This document shows, one piece after another, positions 51,401-59,011 of a stretch of 64,000 nucleotides of DNA. Source of the stretch: Chloranthus sessilifolius (Eukaryota; Streptophyta; Magnoliopsida; Chloranthales; Chloranthaceae); contig CM037598.1 of NCBI GenBank assembly GCA_021018995.1, positions 47,755,185 to 47,819,184 on the forward strand. Direction: 5' to 3'. The stretch's first letter is position 1. Each line of letters starts with the position of its first letter. Position numbers and translations under genes: made by a program. The notes below the pieces were generated by a model that saw nothing but the letters and a program-made list of their open reading frames with translations, made no database searches and was not told the origin of the DNA.

Positions 51401-52410
51401 CAGACGATGGAGATATTTTTCTTCTCAAACAAGAGTCCTACCTGGAACTCTTGTTTTCCTAAGCATTGTTCTTCTAGGGTCTGATTTTATTTTGAATTTG
51501 TTTAATTGCCTGGAACTGCTGAAAGTTTGTGCTTAAGGGCCAAAAAATTTCCAAGTCTTTTTAAAAAAAAAGTAAAATCAACACGAAATCCTTGCCAAAC
51601 ATCTTAAATATATCAAAGTTTATGTTAAATAATTTATTATTATGTAGAGATTTTAATATGAAAAGTTATAATACCACCAAAGCTTTTAATAGGGGTATGT
51701 AACGAGAATAATTCAAAATTTTAACAATATAAAAAAATAAAACACTACACCGATATGTATCGGTAACACTAGCAACTATTAGCTGATAAGTATCGTTATT
51801 AGCCAATACTTGAGGAATACTGATGCACGTGCTCAGTATCGGCTAAGCCAAAAACTGATACGTAGCGGCAATATGTATTGGTACCGGTCGATAGTTTAAA
51901 TCATGTTAAGAACACGGTCTTAAACTTCTTTCTATTGCTAATATGAAGGTGAATTTAATGGATTGATCTACACCATGGGGTCAAAATCTCGAACGAAGCC
52001 GGTACGTATCTCCCCATACGTACTTGTATCGCTGGCCAGCGATACACAATACATTGGGTATGTATGCCAATATGTACCCACTATATGTCATTTTTTTTAT
52101 TGTATTGCCGATACATTGAATGTTACGGATATACCGATGCATATCGTCTCTGTATTGATGGCGGACAATACCTATCGGGAAACCGAGATTTGATCCATGA
52201 TGTACACCTTATAAAACAAGACTTCTCTGCTTTTTACCTTGTCATATGGCAACTAAATTTATTTATTTAACAAAAAATCACAAATTACCCTCTAATATGG
52301 TTGGTGACTTTCCAGAAAGATGATCTCAAGGCTGTTGTCAATTATTTGCGGGCAGATGGGAATGTATCTTGTATTGGCTTGTGGGGCCGCTCAATGGGTG
52401 CTGTAACCAG
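29074..52410 (+). CDS. Alpha/beta hydrolase (serine-hydrolase fold), first five coding exons; gene continues beyond the window
   Basis: Five exons splice without a stop: 29,074-29,111, 32,792-32,873, 48,606-48,709, 50,782-50,908 and 52,316-52,410. All introns seen whole are GT-AG. The 446 nt give 148 codons plus two bases. The start [13 protein letters not shown] and the following residues match a conserved plant alpha/beta hydrolase family (S33/Bem46-like; Arabidopsis At3g23540 and At4g14290 are recalled relatives, not searched). Landmarks are the oxyanion-region motif [13 protein letters not shown] (His72-Gly73-Asn74), [15 protein letters not shown] (residue 91 on) and the nucleophile elbow [10 protein letters not shown] with Ser143. 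The catalytic Asp and His lie in the missing 3' half. No signal peptide or membrane segment is evident, so a cytosolic or membrane-peripheral hydrolase is likely; its substrate is unknown. The introns are 3.7, 15.7, 2.1 and 1.4 kb and more than 11.5 kb, the two biggest swollen by retrotransposons. An ATG at 29,061 is out of frame. Confidence 0.92.
30290..31250 (-). other. Unassigned GC-richer block in intron 1
   Basis: This block is GC-richer than the rest of the intron and can be read on the minus strand as three partial frames (about 30,944-30,720, 30,762-30,565 and 30,504-30,298) separated by stops. The middle one contains [19 protein letters not shown] and CNCCVTEIG. No family is recognised with confidence. 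It is probably the decayed coding part of a transposable element; an expressed antisense gene is less likely because of the stops. Confidence 0.35.
31856..32085. repeat. GATAC/TATCG-rich element in intron 1
   Basis: The sequence is made of ATACACGATA, CGATACATTA and GATACACTG words in both orientations, with loosely complementary ends (GTCAATCTCTGAGATAC versus ATACACGAATTGATAAC). It resembles the TATCG-rich sequences at 36,689-37,013 and 51,735-52,160. It is likely a MITE-type repeat, but no clean duplication was found. Confidence 0.4.
32452..32497. repeat. (TA)n microsatellite
   Basis: A pure alternating TA run of about 46 bp in intron 1. It produces a spurious IYIYIY reading frame on the minus strand. 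Confidence 0.95.
32792..32873 (+). CDS. Hydrolase coding exon 2
   Basis: The acceptor TTGCAG precedes the exon and the donor GTAAAT follows. The 82 nt complete the split Arg codon and read [18 protein letters not shown] and then QWFTRKDLE (residues 14-40), a conserved family segment. The exon ends on a codon boundary. It is too short to stand out as an open frame and was found by family homology and splice phase. Confidence 0.9.
33066..33266. mobile_element. MULE-type foldback MITE, 201 bp
   Basis: Two arms of about 80 bp are near-perfect inverted repeats (left GGGCAATGGTCAGGTCCAAC, right ending TTGGACCTGACCATTTCCC) around a loop of about 40 bp. Both sides carry the 10-bp duplication TAGTAATGGA (33,056-33,065 and 33,267-33,276). 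Long terminal repeats with a 9-11 bp duplication are the Mutator-like pattern. It lies 190 bp after exon 2 in intron 2. Confidence 0.85.
33675..33981 (+). mobile_element. hAT-type MITE, copy 1, 307 bp
   Basis: The termini are CAAACTGACAAAATAC on the left and, reading in from the right, CAGTGTGAGAAAATAC. The duplication ATCCTTAT lies on both sides (33,667-33,674 and 33,982-33,989). The interior is A-rich, with ATACGTG, TTATACGTGTTTAGTACG and GGGAAAAAACATTT blocks shared with copy 2 in the opposite orientation. No coding capacity. Confidence 0.8.
35400..35760 (-). mobile_element. hAT-type MITE, copy 2, inverted relative to copy 1
   Basis: The termini are CATTGTGACAAAATAC and, from the right, CAAAGTGACAAAATAC, flanked by ATCAGAAT and ATCTGAAC, an 8-bp duplication with two differences. 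The interior is the reverse complement of copy 1 over most of its length (for example AAACACGTATAATACCCATA). It sits 1.4 kb downstream in the same intron. Confidence 0.75.
36652..37570. mobile_element. hAT-like element with TAAGGCTGTCAA termini, 919 bp with nested MITE
   Basis: The left end TAAGGCTGTCAATAGGGC and the complement of the right end TAGCGTTGTCAACGGGCC match the common plant hAT terminus rich in GGGC/GCCC. The left duplication is ACCTTATC (36,644-36,651). The right copy, ACTTTATC, is split by the later gypsy insertion (37,571 plus 46,004-46,010). Runs of GGGCTGGGCTGGCCCGCC and their complements make the ends self-complementary. The interior between 37,160 and 37,390 is AT-rich and non-coding. 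Confidence 0.8.
36689..37013. mobile_element. MITE nested in the hAT element, 325 bp
   Basis: Its ends are perfect 14-bp inverted copies (CATAGATCAAAAT... and ...ATTTTGATCTATG) flanked by the 8-bp duplication CTAGCCCG (36,681-36,688 and 37,014-37,021). The interior is full of GTATCGG, CGATACA and CCGATAC words. The 8-bp duplication places it with hAT-type elements too. It is younger than its host element. Confidence 0.85.
38251..39979 (-). mobile_element. 5'-truncated L1-type LINE inside the Gypsy1 LTR
   Basis: The 1,729-bp insertion begins (plus strand) with a T run, the poly-A tail of a minus-strand element. It is flanked by the 14-bp duplication GAAATAAGAAAGTC (38,237-38,250 and 39,980-39,993). 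On the minus strand it encodes only the end of the RT polyprotein: FEAVSG, then [11 protein letters not shown], the thumb/connection region ([18 protein letters not shown]) and the zf-RVT domain ([36 protein letters not shown]), ending at 38,449. At least three frameshifts break the frame. The polymerase active site and endonuclease are absent, as expected of 5' truncation during target-primed integration. Confidence 0.92.
38449..39850 (-). pseudogene. LINE RT C-terminal region and zf-RVT zinc-binding domain
   Basis: The frame pieces on the minus strand are 39,848-39,285, 39,466-39,143, 39,236-38,916 and 38,931-38,449, which overlap through frameshifts. The first carries [19 protein letters not shown] and [19 protein letters not shown], hallmarks of plant non-LTR RT downstream of the catalytic core. 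The last carries the zinc-binding C-x2-C-x7-H-x4-C segment (CMLC...HVFLHC) and a C-terminal tail ending LRLWEDCCW before the stop. An intact member would supply RT for its own mobilisation; this copy cannot. Confidence 0.9.
40286..41560 (-). pseudogene. Gypsy1 integrase and chromodomain remnant
   Basis: Minus-strand pieces give the integrase core: [14 protein letters not shown] (first Asp), [12 protein letters not shown] (second Asp), [15 protein letters not shown] (Glu, about 41,110-41,150), then [12 protein letters not shown] and a C-terminal GPYRIL-like region ([22 protein letters not shown]). A chromodomain-like end ([19 protein letters not shown]) follows, with two Trp codons now TGA. 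A duplication of about 47 bp (41,183-41,229 against 41,270-41,316) disrupts the core. In the living family integrase inserts the cDNA, and the chromodomain guides it to histone marks. Confidence 0.85.
41600..42530 (-). pseudogene. Gypsy1 RT C-terminus and RNase H
   Basis: The minus strand holds the RT connection ([38 protein letters not shown]), then an RNase H domain of the Ty3 type: [20 protein letters not shown] (normally D-A-S, with Asp changed to Asn here), [20 protein letters not shown] (Glu) and [12 protein letters not shown] (Asp). It continues into the H2C2 linker ([18 protein letters not shown]). A frameshift near 42,335 separates the two parts. Confidence 0.88.
42560..43120 (-). 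pseudogene. Gypsy1 reverse transcriptase core
   Basis: Positions 43,007-42,807 read [38 protein letters not shown], then [13 protein letters not shown] (first catalytic Asp region). Downstream pieces give FGLSNA-like and VVYFDN-like sequence around 42,640-42,700, in another frame. Stops and shifts scatter through it. This is the catalytic palm of a Ty3-gypsy RT, no longer translatable as one chain. Confidence 0.85.
43225..43900 (-). pseudogene. Gypsy1 aspartic protease region
   Basis: On the minus strand about 43,690-43,740 gives the aspartic-protease start (VIVDSG-type sequence), followed by an alpha-helical spacer. Positions 43,537-43,229 give [17 protein letters not shown] (normally ILGRPW) and an Asn/Ser-rich linker to RT. 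The same order is seen more clearly in Gypsy2 (55,297-55,860), which was used to recognise it. Confidence 0.75.
44000..44980 (-). pseudogene. Gypsy1 gag with zinc-knuckle remnant
   Basis: Positions 44,450-44,040 read as a gag C-terminal half ([38 protein letters not shown]) ending [20 protein letters not shown] sequence, a CCHC knuckle with a changed spacing residue. The N-terminal half (44,980-44,460) is shifted. It starts about 30 nt after the PBS, the usual leader. Confidence 0.8.
45003..45014 (-). other. Primer-binding site of Gypsy1 (initiator tRNA-Met)
   Basis: The minus strand reads TGGTATCAGAGC, complementary to the 3' end of plant initiator tRNA-Met. It lies three bases inside the right (5') LTR. 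Confidence 0.92.
45018..46003 (-). repeat. Gypsy1 right LTR (5' LTR)
   Basis: This 986-bp copy runs TGATGCAG to CCCATCA and is the partner of 37,577-40,285. The CTTTA duplication follows at 46,004-46,008, with the rest of the hAT duplication behind it. Confidence 0.92.
46431..46597 (-). repeat. SINE-like unit with inverted ends
   Basis: Read on the minus strand it begins GGGGCCATTGCTTAGTGCAC (A-box-like), has a B-box-like GGTTTGAGTCT (complement of 46,531-46,541), then GAGACCAGCCACTTTGTGTG and a CCCGCCCACCCCTCC tail resembling plant Au-type SINE wording. Unusually, its two ends are also inverted copies (GGCCATTACTTAGTGCC versus GTGCACTAAGCAATGGCC). No target duplication was found. Confidence 0.5.
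47796..48271 (-). mobile_element. Two LTR-PBS junctions of copia/TRIM-like elements
   Basis: The minus strand reads TGGTATCAGAGC twice (complements of 47,796-47,807 and 48,039-48,050), each next to LTR-like sequence on its right. The right one is best defined: a unit of about 203 bp (48,069-48,271) with inverted ends TGTTAG/CTAACA, separated from its PBS by about 18 bp. The left one is followed by about 200 bp with copia-like LTR wording. No pol domain is present, so terminal-repeat miniature elements or 5' fragments are the likely explanation. Confidence 0.55.
48361..48441. repeat. (TA)n microsatellite, about 80 bp
   Basis: A pure alternating TA run 165 bp ahead of exon 3. It is palindromic and likely length-variable between individuals. 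Confidence 0.95.
48606..48709 (+). CDS. Hydrolase coding exon 3
   Basis: The acceptor GTGCAG and donor GTGAGT frame 104 nt encoding residues 41-74 plus two bases. It holds [14 protein letters not shown] and the strand-plus-oxyanion segment [10 protein letters not shown]. It follows the 15.7-kb intron 2. Confidence 0.92.
49400..50760. other. Second half of intron 3: no gene
   Basis: This intron sequence contains TTTGGGAATTTG and GCCAAACAA-like words near 49,411 and 50,540 that might be ends of a Harbinger-type element, and a purine-poor GC patch at 49,620-49,680. Nothing can be assigned firmly. Confidence 0.3.
50782..50908 (+). CDS. Hydrolase coding exon 4
   Basis: The acceptor CTCAG and donor GTAAGT frame 127 nt. 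The first base completes Ser75 (AG|T). The rest encodes [16 protein letters not shown], then the conserved [15 protein letters not shown] and LGWNE. It ends on a codon boundary at residue 117. Confidence 0.92.
51735..52160. repeat. TATCGG/CGATAC-rich element in intron 4
   Basis: It is rich in CGATATGTATCGG, AGTATCGGC, CGATACATTG and ATACCGATGCATATCG words in both orientations, like 36,689-37,013 and 31,856-32,085. It is probably a decayed MITE-type repeat of the same family; termini and duplication are not clear. Confidence 0.4.
52316..52410 (+). CDS. Hydrolase coding exon 5 with the nucleophile elbow
   Basis: The acceptor TTCCAG and donor GTTTTC frame 95 nt encoding residues 118-148 plus two bases. 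It holds [12 protein letters not shown] and the G-x-S-x-G elbow GRSMG (Ser143). Exon 6 is expected to begin with the base completing the split codon and then LMYG-like sequence, which is not found before 64,000. Confidence 0.92.
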
Positions 52411-52629
52411 GTTTTCTTCCAGTACTAGCTGGTCTTCACTTATGCTGCATTTTGAATCCCAAATAAATTCACTATTCACAACTTGTATGATCTAGAATGC
52501 TTTTTAAGGTTACAATAGCTAGCCATTAATTGGTAGTTTCAAATTATCATGATATAGAGGCGATTTCTAGACACCTTGTTACATTTATTTTAAAGTTAAT
52601 GAGATGCAATTTTATTTTTTTATGGGGGA

Positions 52630-52883
52630 CGTGAGGGCTGGAGATGATGAATCTTTGGCTGTAGAGACATTCAGGTTGACTCCAATGTTCAAGGGAACAC
52701 CTGACCCTATTGTTACTGAGTCATGGTTTGCTCAAATAAAGAAAATCCTGGAGGTGGTGTGATGCCCGGAAAATGAAAAATATTTTGGCAACCTTTATGT
52801 TTCATGGGGAGGCAGAGTTTTGGCGGAAAACGGTAAAAAGACCCTGAAATCATACTAATGAAATGTTCACCTGGGAGCATTTT
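52630..52883 (+). pseudogene. Gag fragment of a different Ty3-gypsy element
   Basis: The plus strand reads ETFRLTPMFKGTPDPIVTES, then WFAQIKKILEV, a stop where Arg is usual, CPENEK, a one-base shift, and LATFMFHGEAEFW, KTVK, TWEHF. This is the gag capsid core typical of the Del/Tekay side of Ty3-gypsy. Gypsy2 begins directly after it, within the TGGGAGCATTTT words, so the fragment was there first. It lies in intron 5, 220 bp after exon 5. Confidence 0.75.
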
Positions 52884-53086
52884 TGACGGGGATGCCGACA
52901 TTGTAGACATTGGATACGGACTGTTTCGCGTGTACCGATATCGGAAGAAGCGGAATGGAGCATAAAGAAGAATCTGCGCATCTCGATCGATCCAACCAGG
53001 ATTCGATCGATCGAATCCCTGCTTCGATCGATCGAAGGCCATATTTCGATTGATTGACGGCGGCGAGAAAAGGATTCAACTCTGGC

Positions 53087-53138
<52 letters not shown>

Positions 53139-53908
53139 CGACCGATCGATTACCCCTTTCGATCGATCGATTTAATTTCGATTGATCGAGTGTCACTTTC
53201 GATCGATCGAAATCGCGCGAGAATGAATTTTTTTTTAGAATCCGAACTTAAGTTTTAGGGGCAAATTTGTCTTTCTATTATGTTTATTTCCGTTTTAGGG
53301 TTTTATTTTAAGACCTCCTATATAAGGTCTCTCCATAAACAATGTAATTAGTTTTTTTGATTAATGAAAATAACTTTTGCTTCCTTGCTTGAGATGAGCA
53401 GTTTCAGAGAGTGAATCTTCGTGTCCCGAGAAGGGTTTGGTGTGAAGCCCCAAATCTGTCTTCTTTCTATCCCTTTCTTTGATTTCATCTTTTGCTTGCG
53501 TATCAATCATCAACAGCCTAGATTCTGCTAGAAAACCATAAAACCTAGTTTCCATCAGAGCCATCGATTCAAACCCATCTCACAAATCCTAAACCCAGCC
53601 ATCTAACCAGAAACGCCCTGATATTCAAAACCCCGGAGAAAACTAGCGATCCCATTATTGAACTAGGAGCACCCTAATCTGGAAACCTAGAGTTCTACCT
53701 CCAGGACCGATCCACACTGCAAATCTAACGGATCTAGCGCAAAGGCTGGACCCTTTCCTGAACCTGAACGTGATCTTTCATATGGAAAACAATGAAGCCT
53801 TAAGGTAAACACGTTATTTTTAGGTTTCTTGTTCGAATTAATTTAATTTAATTTCGACAATTAATTAATTCATCGCATTCACATAGTCTAGGGTCTTGTC
53901 CTGCGTCA
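52884..53908 (+). repeat. Gypsy2 5' LTR
   Basis: The LTR is 1,025 bp. U3 carries several CGATCGATCGA palindromes on both sides of a (TA)n run (53,087-53,134), then a TATA box (TATATAAG, 53,319-53,326) preceding a leader rich in CT. It retains about 52 bp (about 53,330-53,382) that the 3' LTR has lost. Confidence 0.93.
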
Positions 53909-53912
53909 GTTT

Positions 53913-53924
53913 TGGTATCAAAGC
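53913..53924 (+). other. Primer-binding site of Gypsy2
   Basis: TGGTATCAAAGC lies four bases after the 5' LTR. It is the plant initiator tRNA-Met PBS with one G-to-A change. Confidence 0.88.
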
Positions 53925-54088
53925 TTAAGTTCTAGGTTAGGGCATATTTGTGCGACATTTAATTCCATTGCATTTTAATTTTCATTGCATCTTAATTCTG
54001 TTTTGGCCAAAGTGTGCACATCTCGTGATTGTCAAAAGTCCCCTTCATTGTCAGTTCATTTTGCATGCCATTCTAGAACCCGTCATTA

Positions 54089-55330
54089 GTGAACCGTACC
54101 ACCATGGACATGAGCGAGATTGCCGAGGCTCTTAATGACATGAGGGCTGATATAAAATCGCTCAATGATCGAATGGCTACCATGGAAACAGCCCAAAGGG
54201 ACCTTGGGATGTCCAATGAGAGGTTGTTAGACCGAGTCAATCGGTTAGACGAGGGTGATGAGTACCTCGAACCACATCGTGAGCGTAATGGTCCACGTTT
54301 CGAACGAAATGACTACCAACATAATTGGAACCAGAATCATAGGATGGATCATCATAGAAATGACTACGACCTGGAAGGGAAACTCCTTAAAACTGTCCGA
54401 GTTGAGTTCCCAACTTTCGATGGAAGATTGGACCCTCACGTCTTCCTCGATTGGTTATCCGATATGGACCAGCACTTTGAGTGGTTTGGCATGAGCGATG
54501 AAAGATGTGTTAGACTTGCCAAAATGAAACTCATTGGTCAAGCTCGACTCTTTTGGGTCAACGTTGAGTGCATCAGAATGAATGCGGGTTGTACTCCCAT
54601 TACCCGTTGGGAGGACATGAAGGAGCGACTTATAGAGAAGTACGTTCCTTCCTCATACTTCCAGCATCTCCTCAATCAATGGCAAAAGCTACGCCAAGGT
54701 AGTATGCCCGTAGCGGATTACATTGGCAAATTTGAAAAATTCATGATGAGAGCCAAAGTGTCCGAAGACCCTCAAGTCACTCTATCCAGATTTCGCACCG
54801 GATTGAGGCTTGACTTACAAAAAGAGTTAGTCTCTCACTCTGTTGAGACTCTCGCCGAATGTTATACCGTCGTTCAGGACCTTGAACTATATTTGAAAAT
54901 GACGGTGGTTATGCGATCTGATTTTCACACCGGTCAACCCCGTACCGGCGACGTGAGACTTAGTGCTGGAAACCCGCCTCCCAAACCCACACAATCCTCA
55001 TCTGCCAATGTGCGATTTGACAAAGACAAGGGTGTAGTAGGAGAGTCCTCGAAGAGTGGGTCTCATGTCAAGTGTTATAAATGTCAAGGTTTGGGACACT
55101 TTGCCTCCCAATGCCCCACGAGAGACCCACAAAAGAATCTCTTCATCGAAGGAGAGGGAGAAGAGAGTGAGGGAGTTTATGAAGAAGAGGTCTTTAAGCC
55201 GAATGCCACACCTAGTGACGAGGAAGGTGATGACATGGGTCGTGTTCTAGTTGTGAGGTGTGCCTTTGCACAACCTCAACGGGATGAAAATGAGGATTGG
55301 CGGGGGAGAACATCTTTCACACCTTTGCCA
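54089..55330 (+). pseudogene. Gypsy2 gag (nucleocapsid/capsid polyprotein)
   Basis: The frame starts MNRTTMDMSEIAEALNDMR; the second Met (54,104) is an equally good start. A coiled N-terminal part (SLNDRMATMETAQRDLG) is followed by the capsid core VEFPTFDGRLDPHVFLDWL, KMKLIGQARLFWVN, TRWEDMKERLIEKYVP and LLNQWQKLRQGSMPVADYI. The CCHC zinc knuckle CYKCQGLGHFASQC is intact at about residue 330, then an acidic linker (EGEGEESEGVYEEEVF). The frame stays open for 441 codons but slips out of the protease frame near 55,300. Gag would form the cytoplasmic virus-like particle. This is the least damaged gene of the element. Confidence 0.92.
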
Positions 55331-55860
55331 CATGTGGGACAAAGAGTTGTAGGGTTATCGTGGATAGCGGAAGTTGCACTACTATGGTATCAAAACATAT
55401 CGTCACCCACTTAGGCCTTACACCCGAAGCCCACCCGAGACCTTACAAAGTCGCATGGGTTGACTCCTCATCCATTCCCGTGTCACAGAGGTGTCGTGTA
55501 CCCATACAATTGGTTTCATACTCGGACAGCTTGATGTGCGATGTGGTGCCGATGGATGTGGGCCACATCATCTTAGGGAGGCCATGGCTTTATGATTTGA
55601 ACGTGACCATTTTTGGTCGATCTAATATTTGCACGTTCAATTATAAGGGCAAGAAAATCACTCTTAACCCTTTGACTCCCAAAGAACCATCAACCAACAG
55701 AGTTGAAAAGAAGGGAGGCCAATCTAAGGCCATCAACATTGTGAGCCCTTCAGAGTTCGAAAGGGCATTGTTAAATGAGAACTTAGTATATGTCGTCATC
55801 ACTGTTGAAAGTACTCCTGCGTCAGCACGTGAGTACCCCAAGGAGGCCAATCGTGAATGA
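55297..55860 (+). pseudogene. Gypsy2 aspartic protease
   Basis: The catalytic motif VIVDSGSCTTMVS is intact (Asp at about 55,357). It is followed by [30 protein letters not shown] and the flap/C-terminal VPMDVGHIILGRPWLYD, then a basic linker to RT. It overlaps gag in another frame (shift near 55,300), which may be decay and not a programmed frameshift, because related plant elements usually encode gag-pol as one frame. Confidence 0.9.
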
Positions 55861-56790
55861 ATTTGCGGATGTCTTCCCTGAAGACTTATCTAATGAGCTC
55901 CCTCCCATGGGTGACATTCAACACGCAATCGACTTGGTTCCCGGATCTACATTACCGAACCTGCTCCACTACAGGTTGAATCTGGTTGAGCATGCCGAGT
56001 TGACTCGGCAAGTCAATGAGCTCCTTAAGAAGGGGTTCATCCAAGAGAGTCGGAGCCCGTGTGTTGTACCCGCATTACTCACTCTTAAGAAAGATGGTAC
56101 ATGGCGCATGTGTGTGGATAGCCGTACAATTAATAAGATTACGGTTAAATATCGGTTTCCCATACCCAGGCTCGATGACATGCTTGATATGATGGTTTGT
56201 GCCACTATCTTTTCCAAGATGGACCTTAAAAGTGGCTACCGTCAGGTTCGTATTCGCCCTGGCGATGAATGGAAAACCGCCTTCAAGACCTAAGACGGTC
56301 TTTATGAGTGGATGGTCATGCCTTTTGGGCTATCCAATGCCTCGAGCACATTCATGAGGCTCATGTAGGCCATTTCTTGGCAAATTTCTTGTCGTATATT
56401 TTGATGACATCTTAATTTATAGCCCGGACAAGGAACAACACATTATCACCTAAGGCTGGTTTGCGAAACCTTAAGGGGAGAAAGGTTATATGCGAATCTC
56501 AAGAAGTGCACCTTCATGCAGCAATCCGTTGTATTCTTGGGATTCATTGTCTCGGTAGATGGGATGGTTGTGGACCCTGCAAGGTTAAGGCCATTGTGGA
56601 GTGGCCCGAACCTCAAAATATTCATGAAGTCCATAGCTTCAATGGCTTGGCCACATTTTATTGTCGTTTCATCCAAAACTTTAGCACCATCATGGCTCCC
56701 ATTACCGATTGTATGAGAAAATGGGAGTTCCTGTGGAGCAGAGCCGCAACGAGGGCCTTTGCCGAGATAAAAGAAAATAGTTACTGTACC
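55820..56790 (+). pseudogene. Gypsy2 reverse transcriptase
   Basis: The sequence holds [16 protein letters not shown], then [59 protein letters not shown], a stop at about 56,292, and MVMPFGLSNAS. The polymerase box FDD with LIYS lies at about 56,400, and VVFLGFIVSVDGMVVDPARL near 56,530-56,580. At least two stops and two shifts lie between them. The catalytic Asp residues are still readable in pieces. Confidence 0.9.
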
Positions 56791-56794
56791 CGTC

Positions 56795-57133
56795 ATGCGC
56801 TTACCAGACTTTTCTAAAGTCTTTGAAGTAGCATGTGACGCGTCGGGTGTAGGCATAGGTGGAGTGCTGAGCCAAGAGGGCCACCCTGTGGCCTATTTTA
56901 GTGAGAAACTTAATGAGGCAAAGCAGAAATACTCCACCTATGACAAGGAGTTTTATGCAGACGACCGATCTCTTTGGTATTGGAAACATTACCTGAGATC
57001 GCAGGAATTTGTGTTGTTTTTTGACCACGAAGCCTTACACTTCCTTGCTTCCCAGAAAAAGTTGAACCCAATGCACGCGAAGTGGGTCGAGTACCTTCAA
57101 GGGTTCTCATTTGTGTTGAAGCATAAGGCCGGT
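56795..57133 (+). pseudogene. Gypsy2 RNase H, cut by the nested element
   Basis: The sequence reads MRLPDFSKVFEVACDASGVG (catalytic Asp in CDAS), [31 protein letters not shown] (Glu) and FVLFFDHEALHFL (third acidic residue), ending GFSFVLKHKAG exactly where the nested LTR begins. The C-terminal part of the domain is missing. Confidence 0.9.
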
Positions 57134-57854
57134 TGTGACATTGGCTCGCGGCGTGGCCATCCGGGTCAGCCGCATGGCCACTTGTGTCACTAGTGCGTCA
57201 GGCATTGGTGGGTTGAAGCTGGGGCATCGTCGGCGCGTCACCAAGCCATGAGGGCTTCGCCATAAATACTCCGAGAGCTTCGGTCGTGGGTTAGGAGGGC
57301 CCGCGACATGGTAGTAGTTTGGTTCGTGACACAGTGCCAACAGGGCACGCGATGCAGTTGCGACATAGCCATGTGGGGGAGCGATGCAGGGCGTTGCGGT
57401 GTGAATAGTAAAGTATGTCAAACCAATACGTTTGAGGTCCTCCCGCCATTTGACCTGAATTATTGTTTTACCCTTATATATGAGGAAGTGATCTAACAAC
57501 CACGTGACCTGTCGCTGGCCTAAGTGATCCCCTACGGAACGCGTACAATAGCCTTGTGGGCTTGAGTTCGTGCATCCGGGCCTCGCTGCGGTGTTGGGTC
57601 GCTCTTGTCGCATCATGCGTTGGAGCCATCGTGTTGGTGGTCCACGACCACCTTCCACGGTGCAGACCCAAACCCTATGTGGGGCTGCGCCTAGGATTGT
57701 CGCTGCGTATTGCTATATGAATTGCATTCGGGAATCCGCATAGTTTCTAACCTAATGCGTTACTGTGCAGGTTTGGAACGTGAGTAGGCTGATCTAGTTC
57801 GGGAAAGCTAGTTGCCGCACGAGAGATTACATCACAAAGAGTAACTCCGTGACA
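57134..57854 (+). repeat. 5' LTR of the nested element
   Basis: This 721-bp LTR is GC-rich, starting TGTGACATTGGCTCGCGG and ending ACTCCGTGACA. It lies right after the Gypsy2 words AAGGCCGGT. No second copy exists in the window. Confidence 0.85.
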
Positions 57855-57874
57855 TTTGGTATCAGAGCCTAGAG

Positions 57875-58980
57875 ATGGCAGAGGGGACCAGTAGTGGTAC
57901 ACGCAGGCGTACAAGGGAACGTTTAGACAACCTTGAAGGTCAGACAGAACAGTTGGAGACAGTGGTTTTGCTTGTAGCAGGCCATGCAGAAAGATTAAGG
58001 AAGCAGGAAGAAAACCACGCCACGTTAGCTGAGAACGTGAAAATTCTTATCGAGGATACGAGGGGCACCGTCTAAGCCCTTCGTTTATAGATCGATGACC
58101 TGACCACTAAGATGAACGCCCTGATGAGGGCGATTGGTTCTGGGGTTGCTCAGCAGCAAGAAGCTCCCCAGCGGAAGGTTAAAATACCCGAGCCGCGATG
58201 CTACGAGGGAGCTCGTGATGCTAAGGAATTAGAGAATTTCTTATGGGACATTGAGCAGTCCTTTCGTGTTGTCCCACCTGCCACCGAAGCTATGAAAGTG
58301 GTCACAACGACCATGTATCTCGAGGGAGATGCTAAATTGTGGTGGAGTACACGCTACGAAGAGATTCAGGGTGGATGTTGCGTGGTAGATACATGGGAGG
58401 ATTTGAAGAAAGAATTGAAAGGTCAGTTCTTGCCCGAAAACGTCAACTTTATCGCTCGACGGAAACTACGGAAGTTGCAACACGGGCACAGTGAGAGAAT
58501 AAGTGAGGCAGTTCTCCGCCCTGATGTTGGACATCAAGGAAATGCCTGAGAAAGATAAATTGTTCTACTTCCTTGAAGGCCTCAAGCCATGGGCGCAGAC
58601 TGAATTAAATAGAAGAGCCCTACCGGACCTAGTAGTCGTGCCGGCTGCTGCAGAACGATTAACGGACTATGGGCCATCGGATCAAAATAAGAAGATGCTG
58701 CACCAGAATAAGAGTGGTTCAAAGAATCCGTCAAAAGCTAAGAAGAAAAGCAAGAGCGGCACACATGAAAAGAAGGTGCACGGAAAAAAATCACATGCAA
58801 AGTCAGTTGAGTTCGCTAACTACGTGCCGGAGGAGGGTTGCTTCCTTTTTCGGAGGGCCTTATCGAGTTAAAGATTGCCCACAGAAACAATCGTTGAATG
58901 TCTTTCGGACCACTACTAGTGCTCCCACACCTCCTGCTGCGGAGGAACCAAGAATGGGGCACTCAAAGTCAATGCCATAA
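57875..58980 (+). pseudogene. Nested element gag
   Basis: The frame starts MAEGTSSGTRRRTRERLDNL with a coiled-coil part (LEGQTEQLETVVLL, LRKQEENHATLAENV). After stops near 58,073 and 58,088 the capsid core runs KVKIPEPRCYEGARDAKELE, NFLWDIEQSF, MYLEGDAKLWW and LKKELKGQFLPENV, then a shift near 58,505 leads to FSALMLDIKEMPEKDKLFYF and LEGLKPWAQTEL. A Lys-rich tail (KSGSKNPSKAKKKSKSG) replaces a clean zinc knuckle; only a poor CFLF...DCPQ remnant follows. Confidence 0.85.
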
Positions 58981-59011
58981 AGGCGAGTAGAAAGGAAAAG
59001 ATTAAGGGCTG

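Noticed and set aside
55250..55330. Programmed frameshift between gag and protease in Gypsy2
   Set aside because: No slippery heptamer is seen at the overlap, and other shifts and stops nearby make simple decay more likely.
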